Below, piece by piece: positions 1-8,211 of a stretch of DNA of 64,000 nt. The translations under genes and the position numbers were made by a program. This DNA comes from a bacterium (GTDB lineage: Bacteria; UBP15; UBA6099). Under the pieces are notes generated by a model. The model was not told the DNA's origin. It searched no databases and worked only from the letters and a program-made list of their open reading frames with translations. The DNA lies in NCBI GenBank assembly GCA_029564595.1, contig JAKQPS010000037.1, positions 80,062 to 144,061 of the forward strand, read 5' to 3'. Each line of letters begins with the position of its first letter. The first letter of the stretch is position 1.

Positions 1-800
1 TCGTCGCCGGACGGCAGGTTCTTTTCCCTGCCCATGACGAGGAATCTGGTTTTGTTGTCGCGGTGGTCCTCGATGCGGGGGCGGATGATTTTAAGTCCGT
101 AGATATCCGCCGCCAGTTCGCCCGCCACCGCCGCCGCGCTCTTGAACCTCGCGGCCCGCTGCGCCGCGACGGCCGTGCTGCTCACCTGTTCGATCTCCTT
201 GCCGCGCGCGTTGCGTTTCAGCCATTCGGCGCACTGTTCCAGAGCCTTCGGGTGCGTGTATATCTTTTTTATTTCCTTGAAGTTGTCGTGTTTGGCCATC
301 AGGTTGAGGGAGATTTCGCTGTAAATCTCGCCCACCGCCGCCAGCGGAGTCGTCGCCAGCCTGTCGAGGGTGTTGTTGACCGCGCCCTCGTTCGAGTTCT
401 CGAACGGGACCACCCCGTAGTCTGCCAAGCCCTTTTCGACGTCGTCGAACACCATGGAGATGTCCTCGCAGGGGCGTTCGATTACGTTGGAGCCGAATTT
501 TTTGAGAGCGGCGGCGTGGGAAAATGTCGCTCGCGGGCCGAGAAACGCCACTGTCGGGAGTTTCTGAAGGCCCCGGCAGGCGGAAAGAATCTCGCGCCAG
601 ACCGCCTCGATGCGCGCTTCGTCCAGCGGCCCTTCGTTAAGCTCCGCCAGACGCGCGATGATTTTTTTCTCTCTAGCCGGGTCGTAATTAGTTCTCTTGA
701 ACCGGGCCGTTTGCAAGGCAAGCTCCGCTCGCTCAGACAACAGTTTAAGAATCTTCTCGTCGACGGCGTCGATCTGCCGCCTGATATCCGACTTGCCCAT
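1..800 (-). CDS. pheA: Bifunctional chorismate mutase / prephenate dehydratase (P-protein), 3' end cut off
   Basis: Makes prephenate from chorismate and then phenylpyruvate, on the phenylalanine pathway in the cytoplasm. Reading the minus strand gives an open frame of 266 residues that leaves the window. Residues 1-85 form an AroQ-type chorismate mutase (starts MGKSDIRRQIDAVDEKILKL). From about residue 92 the prephenate dehydratase domain begins (VAFLGPRATFSH), with VPFENSNEGAV and the catalytic NKTRF motif near the edge. The C-terminal ACT domain for Phe feedback should lie outside. The ATG is preceded by GGAGGG, which settles the start. The 506-codon plus-strand frame over this region is a GC shadow. 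Confidence 0.95.
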   Translation of the reverse strand, partial: MGKSDIRRQIDAVDEKILKLLSERAELALQTARFKRTNYDPAREKKIIARLAELNEGPLDEARIEAVWREILSACRGLQKLPTVAFLGPRATFSHAAALKKFGSNVIERPCEDISMVFDDVEKGLADYGVVPFENSNEGAVNNTLDRLATTPLAAVGEIYSEISLNLMAKHDNFKEIKKIYTHPKALEQCAEWLKRNARGKEIEQVSSTAVAAQRAARFKSAAAVAGELAADIYGLKIIRPRIEDHRDNKTRFLVMGREKNLPSGD

Positions 801-1002
801 TTGGCCCTCCAGCCGCGCCGCGTTGCGCGCCAATCCGGTTTCCGTCCCGTCCGCTTCCGCGCGCGGCTTGCAAAGATTCTAGCAATTCCCGTCCCCCGTG
901 TAAACGCGCCGCTCGCCGCGTCGTCGCGGCATAGAATTATTGCTTGGGGCGGGACGCGCTTCTTGCGCCGTCAAGGCGGCGCGAATCCTGTTTCATTGCG
1001 CG

Positions 1003-1030
1003 CCGTCATTCCCGCGAAAGCAAGAATCCC
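1003..1030. repeat. REP-like extragenic motif CGTCATTCCCGCGAAAGC
   Basis: A match to the widespread extragenic palindrome family that starts CGTCATTCCCGCGAAAGC and continues into GGAATCC; here it reads AAGAATCCC, so the palindrome is slightly decayed. It lies downstream of maf and upstream of pheA on the minus strand, where such REP/BIME-type units commonly sit. I see only this copy in the window. Confidence 0.45.
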
Positions 1031-1065
1031 TTTTCAGCAACAGAAGCGTTTTTTCGTTCCCCTCA

Positions 1066-1683
1066 TTAAATGTCTATGCCGAATGTTTTTTCGAGGGCGG
1101 ATACAAGAGCTGACACCGGAAGCCCGACGACGTTTGAGTAAAGTCCGTCGACTTTTTCCACGAACAGGGCGGCGCGCTCCTGAATTCCATACGCCCCGGC
1201 CTTGTCGAAAGGCTCTCCCGTCTCCACGTACGCGGCTATCATCGCGTCGTCGAGGTCGCGGAACGCCACCAGCGTGGTGTCTACGAAGAAAGCGCCCCGG
1301 CTCGGATCGTCGGACGCGGAGAATGCGACGCCGGTGTGCACCTTGTGCGCGCATCCGGAAAGCGAGCGGAGCATGCGCCGGGCGTCGGCGGCGTCGGCGG
1401 GTTTGCCGAGCGTCAGCCCAGCGGCGTCCACCACCGTGTCTGCGCAGACGACGGCGAATCCGGGTCGGCCCGCCGCCGTTTCGAGCGCGCGACCCAGTTT
1501 CAAGCGGGCGGATTCGAGCGCAAACACCGCCGGGTCGGCTCCTTCCGGCGCCCCCGTCTCAATATCCGAGTAGTCCGCTCTGAGAACTTCGAAATCCACG
1601 CCCGCCCGCGTCAGAAGCTCCGCGCGTCTGGGCGACGCCGACGCGAGCAGTATTTTTCTGCCGCCGAAAGTTTTGATCCACAT
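1066..1683 (-). CDS. maf: Maf-family nucleoside triphosphate pyrophosphatase
   Basis: House-cleaning enzyme that hydrolyses non-canonical or surplus NTPs (dTTP/UTP or m7GTP, depending on subfamily) to NMP and pyrophosphate. The 205-residue length fits the family. Visible motifs are LLASASPRR at residues 12-20, CADTVV near 80, GKP near 93 and SGCAHKVHTGV near 109-119. It is likely co-transcribed with pheA, 265 bp further on the same strand. Start ATG gives the N-terminus MWIKTFGGRKILLASASP. The subfamily (Maf or YhdE-like) cannot be decided by eye. Confidence 0.93.
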   Translation of the reverse strand: MWIKTFGGRKILLASASPRRAELLTRAGVDFEVLRADYSDIETGAPEGADPAVFALESARLKLGRALETAAGRPGFAVVCADTVVDAAGLTLGKPADAADARRMLRSLSGCAHKVHTGVAFSASDDPSRGAFFVDTTLVAFRDLDDAMIAAYVETGEPFDKAGAYGIQERAALFVEKVDGLYSNVVGLPVSALVSALEKTFGIDI

Positions 1684-1831
1684 GCCGCCTCCCGAGCCGA
1701 CGCGCCTTCGCGCGCTCAGCCTTATATGATAGCCTCCCCGCGCCCTCGTTTTCTAGAGATTGCCGCCCGATTTTGTTTCAGCCCGGATTGTTGTATATTT
1801 ATCTCATAGTCACGCCGGAGGGAGCGATGTT

Positions 1832-2659
1832 ATGTCAAGCGCAAAGATGGACGCCAGAATAATCGAGGCATTCGCGGGCGACCGCACGCCGAAGTTCCTC
1901 GCCACCATATCCCCAGACGGAGTCCCGAACATCGCTCCGGTCATATCGCTCGAAGCTTGGGACGAATCGACTCTGATTTTCGGCGAACTGATGATATGGA
2001 AGACCAAGGCAAACCTTCTTTCGAATCCCAAGGTTGGGGCCTCCGTCCTGACGGACGACATGAACTGTTGGACGGTAAGAGGCGTGTTTCAGGGGTTCGA
2101 GCGGACCGGAGAGCGGTTCGAAAAGATAAGCATGAACGACATGTTCAGGTACAACGCGTACACCGGAGTGCGGAATGTGGGCGTGATAAAAGTCGAGTCC
2201 GTTCGCCGGGTGAAAGGGATGGTGTCGCCCGCGCGGCTGTTGGAGATGGGGTACGGGTCGCTGAGGGCGCGAGGAGTGAAATTCGATCGCACAGGCCCTA
2301 TGCCGCCGCAGGTCACCGAAAAATTTTCCCGCGTGAAAGCCGCAAAACACATCTGTTACGCGGACTCCGACGGATACCCTCTTTCGCTGCCTTCGATAAC
2401 GATGTTTCCGACCGGGCACGGAGCGCTAGAGTTCGGCGCGGCCGAGATGAAGGATTTCGCCGGGGCATCGCCCGCGCTGCCGTTGCGCGCCGCCGCCGCC
2501 ATCATCACTTCAGACCCTGTCGCCTATCAGATAAAAGGAACCGTCTCCGCATCAAAAAGCGCAGCCGGGCTTCGCCTCGCCCGACTCGACGTTGAAGATG
2601 TTTATTCATCGTCTCCGCCTGTTCCCGGAAAAAGGATTAATATTCGCGTCGCTGACTAA
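1832..2659 (+). CDS. Pyridoxamine 5'-phosphate oxidase-like (FMN-binding split barrel) protein
   Basis: 275 residues. The N-terminal half (about residues 8-130) reads as a PNPOx-like split barrel, with the typical pattern 'KFLATISPDGVPNIAPV', then IWKTKANLLSNPKVG and a strand with VRGVFQGFERTG. Such domains bind FMN or F420 and reduce small substrates, or act as general flavin redox proteins. The C-terminal half (residues 140-275) may be a second, degenerate copy. The ATG at 1832 follows GGAGGGAG by 7 bases; upstream in-frame codons lack a site. It stands alone between divergent maf and a convergent regulator gene. Substrate unknown. Confidence 0.7.
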   Translation: MSSAKMDARIIEAFAGDRTPKFLATISPDGVPNIAPVISLEAWDESTLIFGELMIWKTKANLLSNPKVGASVLTDDMNCWTVRGVFQGFERTGERFEKISMNDMFRYNAYTGVRNVGVIKVESVRRVKGMVSPARLLEMGYGSLRARGVKFDRTGPMPPQVTEKFSRVKAAKHICYADSDGYPLSLPSITMFPTGHGALEFGAAEMKDFAGASPALPLRAAAAIITSDPVAYQIKGTVSASKSAAGLRLARLDVEDVYSSSPPVPGKRINIRVAD

Positions 2660-2733
2660 GCGAGTCCCCCATAGCCAAGAAAGATCGCGTCAAACAATGT
2701 GTTCAACCGCTGTGTGAAGTCATTCGGGTTCAA

Positions 2734-2766
2734 CCCGGATTCGTCGATAGAGCCAACGAACCGGGG
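2734..2766 (+). repeat. Family C hairpin, copy 1 (possible terminator)
   Basis: A 33-base imperfect inverted repeat around the loop GATAGAGC, with CCCGGATTCGT on the left and ACGAACCGGGG on the right, followed by GCGATTTATATT. It lies 75 bp past the FMN-protein stop. The reverse complement of the hairpin after tRNA-Cys (50501-50533) matches it at 29 of 33 positions, so it belongs to a small dispersed family rather than being a chance hairpin. The remaining 190 bp of this gap shows nothing else. Confidence 0.6.
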
Positions 2767-2850
2767 CGATTTATATTGCGGCGCAATGCGACGCCGCGCG
2801 CGGGGCAATAGCCACCGGCGGATGAAAATGCGCGAGTTGTTCTGAAGAGG

Positions 2851-3270
2851 TCAGACCTGTCGCTGGTCTTCTTCGAACTGCATGGTTGAAATCTGGCGCT
2901 GCCGCAGAACGGATTTAAGGCAGTCCTTGACTTCGTCGAGGTCGCATGGTTTTCCGATATAGCGCTGGGCTCCCGCCACGTAGCTCGAAAGCTTGTCGGT
3001 CAGGCCGGACTTGCAGGACAGCATCACCACCACGCTTTTCCGCGTGCGGATGTCCTTTTTGATGTCGCGGCAGATGTCGAAACCGTTGCGGTTGGGCATC
3101 ATGATGTCAAGAAGCACGATGTCCGGGTTTTCAGCCAAGGTTTTGTCGAAGACCTCTCCCCCGTCCGATGCCTCCACCACATGGAACCCCTGTTCGCTTA
3201 GAAAATCCTTCAGCAGAATTCTAAAATCGTCGTCATCGTCGGCAATAAGAATCTTGTTTGCGGGTTGCAT
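2851..3270 (-). CDS. Single-domain response regulator (CheY-like receiver)
   Basis: 139 residues, a stand-alone REC domain: acidic cluster DDDDD at 11-15, phospho-acceptor D55 in LLDIMMPN, switch Ser85 in MLSCKSG, and Lys107 in YIGKPCD. The C-terminal tail (ISTMQFEEDQRQV) has no output domain. It follows two other minus-strand genes, an ANTAR response regulator and an unknown, so the three probably form a signalling operon. No histidine kinase is visible nearby, so the phosphodonor must be encoded elsewhere. Confidence 0.92.
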   Translation of the reverse strand: MQPANKILIADDDDDFRILLKDFLSEQGFHVVEASDGGEVFDKTLAENPDIVLLDIMMPNRNGFDICRDIKKDIRTRKSVVVMLSCKSGLTDKLSSYVAGAQRYIGKPCDLDEVKDCLKSVLRQRQISTMQFEEDQRQV

Positions 3271-3294
3271 AATTACCTCCCCGTGCCGGACGCG

Positions 3295-3612
3295 CTAGAA
3301 CCGGATGGCCGCAGGCGAGGGCGGAGCCTCGGGGTCCTGCTCCGGTATCGGCACGACCAGAAATTCGGACTTCTTTCTGTCGTCCAGAGGAACCATCACG
3401 AAATCCATGGACAGGCCCATAGAAGAGGCGAACTCGCTGGGCGCGTTCCTGACGTACAGCACGCCGCCCACGTCGTCCCGCGCGTTGTCGACCACTGATA
3501 TGTCAAGGTCGGGAAACGACGCCCGGATGACGCGCTTGATTGGTTCGAGCCTGAAGTCCATCTTCATTCCGTCTTCGGTTCCTTTAGGCGTATCGCTGGT
3601 TTTGTTTCTCAT
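3295..3612 (-). CDS. Unknown protein between two response regulators
   Basis: 105 residues, starting MRNKTSDTPKGTEDGMKM. No family recognised. The middle part (FPDLDISVVDNARDDVGGVLYVRN, split in the reading) looks like alternating strands and a helix, and the C-terminus is Pro-rich (IPEQDPEAPPSPAAIRF). There is no signal peptide or membrane segment. I chose the ATG at 3612 over a TTG at 3657 that overlaps the upstream ANTAR gene. Its position between two receiver genes suggests a role in the same signalling unit; that is inference from context only. Confidence 0.6.
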   Translation of the reverse strand: MRNKTSDTPKGTEDGMKMDFRLEPIKRVIRASFPDLDISVVDNARDDVGGVLYVRNAPSEFASSMGLSMDFVMVPLDDRKKSEFLVVPIPEQDPEAPPSPAAIRF

Positions 3613-3643
3613 GGCGCCACCCGCTCCGGCCGTCCGGCCGCGC

Positions 3644-4228
3644 TCATCCTTCCGCAAGTTCTTTTGCCACGTCCGCCAAAGGCCTGTTCGATTCTCTGCA
3701 TCTCTTTCTTATTTCCTCCATCGCCCTTTCCCGCGTGATTCCCTTTGTGTCCATCAGCCTGCCCGCCGCGCTGTTGATCGCGCTTTCGTTCTCCACCGAC
3801 TCCCGCATGCTCTCCATCATCGCTTTCAGCGCGGACATCTCCCTGAAGTGGTTCAGCGTCATCACTATCGACGGAACCATCTTCTCAATGCTGGAGGTCT
3901 TGACGAGGTAGGTAAACACCCCGGTGTCCCGCGCTCCGGGCGCGTACTCCGGATGCGCCGACAGAAACATCACCGGACGAGGCTCTGTCCTGTTGATGAT
4001 TCTGGCGACTTCTATCCCGTCCATCCCCTCCATCCTGATGTCCAGCATCACAAGTCCGGGGTCGCGCTCCTTTATCATGTCAAGCGCGTCCGGCCCGTTG
4101 TGCGCCACTCCGACAACCTTCATCCCGATGTGTTCGAGCTGATTGCGCATCATCTCGGTGAAATCCACATCGTCGTCCACAACGAGCACAGTAGTGCCCT
4201 GAATCTCGCTTATCACTTGTTTGTTCAT
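3644..4228 (-). CDS. ANTAR-domain response regulator (RNA-binding antiterminator)
   Basis: 194 residues. Receiver domain at residues 12-125 with acidic DDD18-20, phospho-acceptor D63 (VMLDIRMEGMDG), Ser near 90 (MFLSAHPEY) and Lys in TYLVKTSS. Residues 130-190 form a helical ANTAR domain (AINSAAGRLMDTKGITRERA...ADVAKELAEG). ANTAR proteins, once phosphorylated, bind paired hexaloop RNA hairpins and prevent termination. First gene of the three-gene minus-strand signalling unit; the 229 bp upstream is AT-rich and probably holds its promoter. Targets are not obvious in the window. Confidence 0.93.
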   Translation of the reverse strand: MNKQVISEIQGTTVLVVDDDVDFTEMMRNQLEHIGMKVVGVAHNGPDALDMIKERDPGLVMLDIRMEGMDGIEVARIINRTEPRPVMFLSAHPEYAPGARDTGVFTYLVKTSSIEKMVPSIVMTLNHFREMSALKAMMESMRESVENESAINSAAGRLMDTKGITRERAMEEIRKRCRESNRPLADVAKELAEG

Positions 4229-4457
4229 TGCTTTCCGGCCTTAGAGGCAACAAAAAAAGAGCAGTTTCTCCCTCTCCGTATGTCAGCCCCTGTGGTTAAG
4301 TCTTTATTTGTCAATGAAACGGCAGAAAACTCGCCGATTCTAAATAGATTCTATGCTTCCGAAAAAACCCGCGCAAGGAAATATTTAAATGTTGTTAAGT
4401 GGTTTTTAACTTTGTGAAATTTTTAACAAGCCCTCTGGAGCGGCCCGCCGCGACCCG

Positions 4458-5936
4458 TCACGGAACCCGCTTGCGCGACAGGAAAAACCAAATATTGTAC
4501 ATAAAGAAAGGGTCTTTTATCTTTATCGCGTTGACGAACAGCAGAATGTTATGCGCGGCGAACGATGCCGGGACTAGCCGCCGCAGCGGGCTGTCGAGAA
4601 ACCGCGCCGCCATCCGCTTGGGCAGTATGGAGGCGAGAGCCATGACGGCGGGCATCCTCTTCATTGCCGGTGTCAAGCCGCCCGCGCCGCCCCCGCTGTA
4701 TCTGTGTCCCGCGCCGCCGGATTCTATCCTTTCTCTGTCCTTTTCCGTTATCGCGCCCGTTTCGAGCGCCGTCTTCATGATTCGCGTGCCCGGATAGTAT
4801 GTCAGCCAGAACGTGAGAAGCCTGTCCGGTCTCATTTCATTATAGAACCGGGCGGCGTCCATCAGCTTTTCCTCCGTGTCTCCGGGGATGCCCGCTATGT
4901 GGTCTACCGACACCGTTATGCCTCGCTCCTTGAGCAGGGCCACCGCGCGCCTCGCTTGGTCGTTGGTGTATTTTCTGTTGAGGATTTCTCTTCTCTGCGC
5001 TTCGTCCGCGGACTGCACGCCGATGGTGACGAACGAGCAACCGCCTTCTTTTATCAGGTCGGCGGTCCCAGCGTCGAGCGCGGCGGGATGCGTGTAGCAG
5101 AAGTACGGCAGCGCGACGTCCCGACGGTATCCCTCGGTGAACCGTTCCAGCCACTTGCGGTTGAGCGTAAACACGTCGTCCCTGAAGACGACCATGCGGA
5201 GTCGCCAGCGCGCTTTCGCCTCGCGCAACTCTTGCAGGGTGTTTTCCGGAGACCTTCGGCGCACGGGGTTGGAGCCGGGCGCGCAGTGCGCCTCTAGGCT
5301 TTTGTAACAGTACGAACAGTTGTACGGGCATCCCCTCGCGGACATTATCATGTAGTGGCTCTGGAGCGAGGGAACGCGCTCGTAGAACAAGTCCTTCGCG
5401 GGGAATGGCAGGGAATCCAAATCGGAGACAAGGCGCGGCGGGCCGCCGGTCGCAATCCCGCCGCCCGGAAGTTTTTCCCACACGCCCGGCGGAGGGTCGC
5501 CGACGGCTCGCGGGCCTTCCCCGGCCCGCTCCAACATCATCGCAAACGTAGAGTCCGCCTCGCCGACCGCTATCGCGTCCGCCACAGGCTCGGAGGCAGC
5601 CCTCTCCGGAACAGCCGTCGGGTGCGGCCCGCCCAGAAATATCTTCGTCGAAGGCGAGGCCGCCTTCACGTCGCCCGCCGCCGCCAGCGCCCAAGCGTAG
5701 TTTCCGGACAGACATGAAAAGGCCGCGACATCAGGCTTTTCCGACGCCGCGCGCGCGGCGATTCTTGCTCTCAAGTCCAACCGCCGGGCCAGCGCCGGGA
5801 TATCCCACATGAGCTGCCCGCCGAACACCGCCGGGTCGAACGCCAGAGAAACCTCGTGGCCGGCGGCCCTCGCCTCTGCCGCCAGATATTCAACGCCGAG
5901 GTTCTCGGCTCCCATGCACACGAACATCGCTTTCAT
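4458..5936 (-). CDS. B12-binding-domain radical SAM protein
   Basis: 492 residues. The N-terminal 150 residues resemble a cobalamin-binding Rossmann domain (MKAMFVCMGAENLGVEYLAA...IFLGGPHPTAVPE). The radical SAM core follows, with the 4Fe-4S ligands C203-x3-C207-x2-C210 in GCPYNCSYCY. Later parts fit the family: VTIGVQSADEAQRREILNRKY and HIAGIPGDTEEKL. This architecture is shared by BchE-like cyclases and P-methylases, so the reaction cannot be named. A Gly-rich stretch (SGGAGHRYSGGGAGG) precedes a hydrophobic C-terminal tail. The ATG follows AGGCGG; an upstream TTG is less likely. It stands alone and diverges from the MBL gene. Confidence 0.88.
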   Translation of the reverse strand: MKAMFVCMGAENLGVEYLAAEARAAGHEVSLAFDPAVFGGQLMWDIPALARRLDLRARIAARAASEKPDVAAFSCLSGNYAWALAAAGDVKAASPSTKIFLGGPHPTAVPERAASEPVADAIAVGEADSTFAMMLERAGEGPRAVGDPPPGVWEKLPGGGIATGGPPRLVSDLDSLPFPAKDLFYERVPSLQSHYMIMSARGCPYNCSYCYKSLEAHCAPGSNPVRRRSPENTLQELREAKARWRLRMVVFRDDVFTLNRKWLERFTEGYRRDVALPYFCYTHPAALDAGTADLIKEGGCSFVTIGVQSADEAQRREILNRKYTNDQARRAVALLKERGITVSVDHIAGIPGDTEEKLMDAARFYNEMRPDRLLTFWLTYYPGTRIMKTALETGAITEKDRERIESGGAGHRYSGGGAGGLTPAMKRMPAVMALASILPKRMAARFLDSPLRRLVPASFAAHNILLFVNAIKIKDPFFMYNIWFFLSRKRVP

Positions 5937-6053
5937 GCCGCCTATTATAACAGCAGCGGACGGCAACTTCGCACTGTGAACAAATGTTTGAGGAAAGGTT
6001 GTTTATTGCGACCGCGATTGGTGTAAAATTTTCGGCGAAAGCCGATAAGAGGA

Positions 6054-6866
6054 ATGATGAAAAAAGAACCCGCATATGAAAGAATGCATGAAAACGTATA
6101 TCGAGTCGCTGATTCGGAGCTGACGCATCATTACGACAGTTCGGCGTATCTGGTGATGGGCGACGCTCCTGCGCTTGTCGACTGCGGCAGCGGCAAGGCG
6201 CACAATAAGCTGCTCGGCGTCCTCGCCTCGCTCGGCGCAAGACCGGATAACATCGCCGTCGTGCTCGGCACGCACTGCCACTACGACCATATCGCCGGAA
6301 TCGAACGACTCCGCAAGGAGAATCCCGCTCTGCCGCTCGCGCTGCATGAGGCTGATGCGGCTCCTGTTGAAACAGCCGACAGCGAACGCACCTGCGCGGG
6401 CTGGTTTTTCGGCGAGAGGATTTCTCCGCAGCGCGTCGATATCCTGATGTCCTCGCGGCAAAGTCTCGACATAGCCGGCTTGACCTTCGAATGCATTCAT
6501 ACCCCCGGCCATACTCCCGGCTCAGTCTGTGTCCGGGTCGAGGTCTCGGGCAAAACCATCCTTTTCACTGGCGACTGCCTTGTGCCCGGCAGTTCTCGCA
6601 TAATGAGCGACTACGACGATTGGCGCGGCTCTCTAGAAACGCTCGCGGACATCGACTTCGACATTTTGTTGCCCGGCCATAAGCGCCTGTGGATGGGAGA
6701 CCCTTTCCTCGCATGTCTTATGCAGCCGTTTTCGAAACCCTTGGGCCGGAAAGCGTTCAAGCTGCTGCAAAAAAACCTGCGCCGCGGACACTGGCGCAAC
6801 GCGTCTGCCGTTTACAGCCACATCATGCCCTTGGCCGCTAGACTCGGAGGCGCTCTCAGCCGATGA
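6054..6866 (+). CDS. Metallo-beta-lactamase-fold hydrolase
   Basis: 270 residues with the MBL metal motif HCHYDH near residue 79-84, a second His in HTPGHTPGS, Asp in FTGDCLV and His in LPGHK: a full dinuclear zinc/iron site of the glyoxalase II-like group. No signal peptide, so cytoplasmic. Two ATGs are adjacent; AAGAGGA lies directly upstream, which favours the second ATG (6057) by spacing. Its 3' end runs into the first hairpin of family A element 1, which probably serves as its terminator. Substrate unknown. Confidence 0.85.
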   Translation: MMKKEPAYERMHENVYRVADSELTHHYDSSAYLVMGDAPALVDCGSGKAHNKLLGVLASLGARPDNIAVVLGTHCHYDHIAGIERLRKENPALPLALHEADAAPVETADSERTCAGWFFGERISPQRVDILMSSRQSLDIAGLTFECIHTPGHTPGSVCVRVEVSGKTILFTGDCLVPGSSRIMSDYDDWRGSLETLADIDFDILLPGHKRLWMGDPFLACLMQPFSKPLGRKAFKLLQKNLRRGHWRNASAVYSHIMPLAARLGGALSR

Positions 6867-6869
6867 AAG

Positions 6870-7143
6870 CGCCTCCGGCGGCCAAAGAGAAACTTTTGAA
6901 AAAGTTTCTCTTTGGATTCTCTTCAAAACGTTTCACTGGCCGTCGGGAAAAGACGCTCAAAACGCGTCTTTTCCCGACGGCCCATGCAAATCATTTATGA
7001 ATAAGATTCCACTAAAAATCCTTTCCCGATATCTTTTCACATGATACGCGCCGATGGGAAGAGCGAAGCCATTCCATCGGCGCTAGCATGAAATGTTTTG
7101 AAAGGGATTTTAAGGGAAAACTTTTTCAAAAGTTTTCCCTTAA
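6870..7143. repeat. Family A element, copy 1: ~270 bp multi-hairpin repeat
   Basis: Order of parts: GC-rich lead-in; hairpin I (6882-6915, CCAAAGAGAAAC paired with GTTTCTCTTTGG); arm CTTCAAAACGTTTCA; hairpin II (6939-6981, a perfect 18-bp stem); AT-rich linker ending TTTCCCGATATCTTTTCACA; hairpin III (7048-7083); arm TGAAATGTTTTGAA, complementary to the first arm; hairpin IV (7110-7143, TTAAGGGAAAAC paired with GTTTTCCCTTAA). The two arms can pair and close hairpins II and III into a multibranch fold. It fills the space between two convergent genes, and the outer hairpins could terminate both. Confidence 0.9.
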
Positions 7144-7151
7144 GCATTGCG

Positions 7152-7970
7152 TTATTCTGCGGCTGAGAACACCAGAAATTCTTCCTGAAACGAGAGCGCG
7201 CCTTTGCTGTTCATCGATTTTATAAGATATGAATTTCTTCCGGGTTTTCTGTTTTTGACGTTTTTTGTGAAACCGCATTCCTTCTTGTCTTCGCACCTCT
7301 CCACATCGTAGAAAGAACCGTTTTCAAGTATCTGGATGAAGTTCACGCCCGAGTCGTCGCGCGCGAATATTGAAATGGTGTAGTCGTTGGAGCCGTTCTT
7401 TTTGATGGTCGCTGACATGTCCGGACCTTTGACGGCGGAGGAAAGCTCCCCGGAAATAGCCGGGGGCTGTTTTTCGTCGGATTTTGCGGCTTCAGGGGCG
7501 TTACCGCTCTCATGCTCTCCATCGGCCATGATAGCGGGCGCAAAGCCTTCCATCATCGGCATTGAGGTTATCATGTAAACTTTGGGGTCGCTGTTTTCGA
7601 CGTTGAGGCGGACGCGCTCGCGCTGCTCGCGCCCGGATTTATCGCTTGCAACGGCGGTGATGACGCCGCTCGACAGAGAGGCCAAGCTCGCGATGCCTGT
7701 CATCCTGCACATCTCAGAGCCGTAACATTCCTTTGCGGCGACGATGGAACTGCCGGAGAGAAGTTCGAGCCTGCGCATGCCCTGAGAGGCTGACGCGGCA
7801 AGCGAAAACCGCATTCCTCCGCCGTCGCACAGTATGACAAGGTTCTTAATAATCGATGAATCATCTATGAAAACAGACGCTCCCGGCGCTTCGGCGGTCT
7901 CCGCCGACGCGAGGGACGCCGCCGAAAAAAAAGCAACCGCCAACGCAATCAATAGTCTCTTAATTTTCAT
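7152..7970 (-). CDS. Secreted protein of unknown function with two apparent Ig-like segments
   Basis: 272 residues with a clear signal peptide (MKIKRLLIALAVAFFSAASLASA). The mature part seems to hold two similar beta-rich segments: residues 30-125, with 'GGGMRFSLAASASQGMRRLELLSGSS' (read in two parts), and 175-270, with DYTISIFARDDSGVNFIQILENG. Each has a pair of Cys spaced about six residues apart (CYGSEMC, CEDKKEC). The linker is Glu/Ala/Pro-rich. This looks like an extracytoplasmic Ig/cadherin-like fold; no function can be assigned. It diverges from the gene at 8212, and its stop lies 8 bp from hairpin IV of family A. Confidence 0.7.
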   Translation of the reverse strand: MKIKRLLIALAVAFFSAASLASAETAEAPGASVFIDDSSIIKNLVILCDGGGMRFSLAASASQGMRRLELLSGSSIVAAKECYGSEMCRMTGIASLASLSSGVITAVASDKSGREQRERVRLNVENSDPKVYMITSMPMMEGFAPAIMADGEHESGNAPEAAKSDEKQPPAISGELSSAVKGPDMSATIKKNGSNDYTISIFARDDSGVNFIQILENGSFYDVERCEDKKECGFTKNVKNRKPGRNSYLIKSMNSKGALSFQEEFLVFSAAE

Positions 7971-8013
7971 GAGAAAAAATAATATACGTACTTTCCATAA
8001 AAGTCAAAACGCT

Positions 8014-8107
8014 CAGCCCGCTTTTTTCGCTTTCCCCATCTTCGCTTTCAGCCAATGCAGATGAAAAAGGCGCATAGATGGGTTTTTCATGCGAAAAAGG
8101 CGGGCTG
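8014..8107. promoter_or_regulatory. Long imperfect inverted repeat in a divergent intergenic region (structured element)
   Basis: CAGCCCGCTTTTTTCGC and GCGAAAAAGGCGGGCTG pair at 16 of 17 positions, 60 bases apart. Inside, CCCATC can pair with GATGGG, or alternatively GATGAAAAA can pair with TTTTTCATG, so two inner folds compete. It sits in the 241-bp gap between the divergent genes at 7970 and 8212. If transcribed rightwards it would be a leader of the gene at 8212. No known riboswitch class is recognised. Confidence 0.45.
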
Positions 8108-8211
8108 GCGAACCGTCGAAGCCGGGCGCGGCGGCATCTTCTTTACTTTTCATTTTCGCTCTTATATGATTGCTATGGCAGTGAATTCCGCGCGAAAGGC
8201 GGGTTCTTTAC

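Noticed and set aside
63-1583. 506-codon plus-strand open frame
   Set aside because: Lies over pheA and maf on the other strand. Its translation is Arg/Pro-rich with no domain, while the minus-strand frames carry clear motifs.
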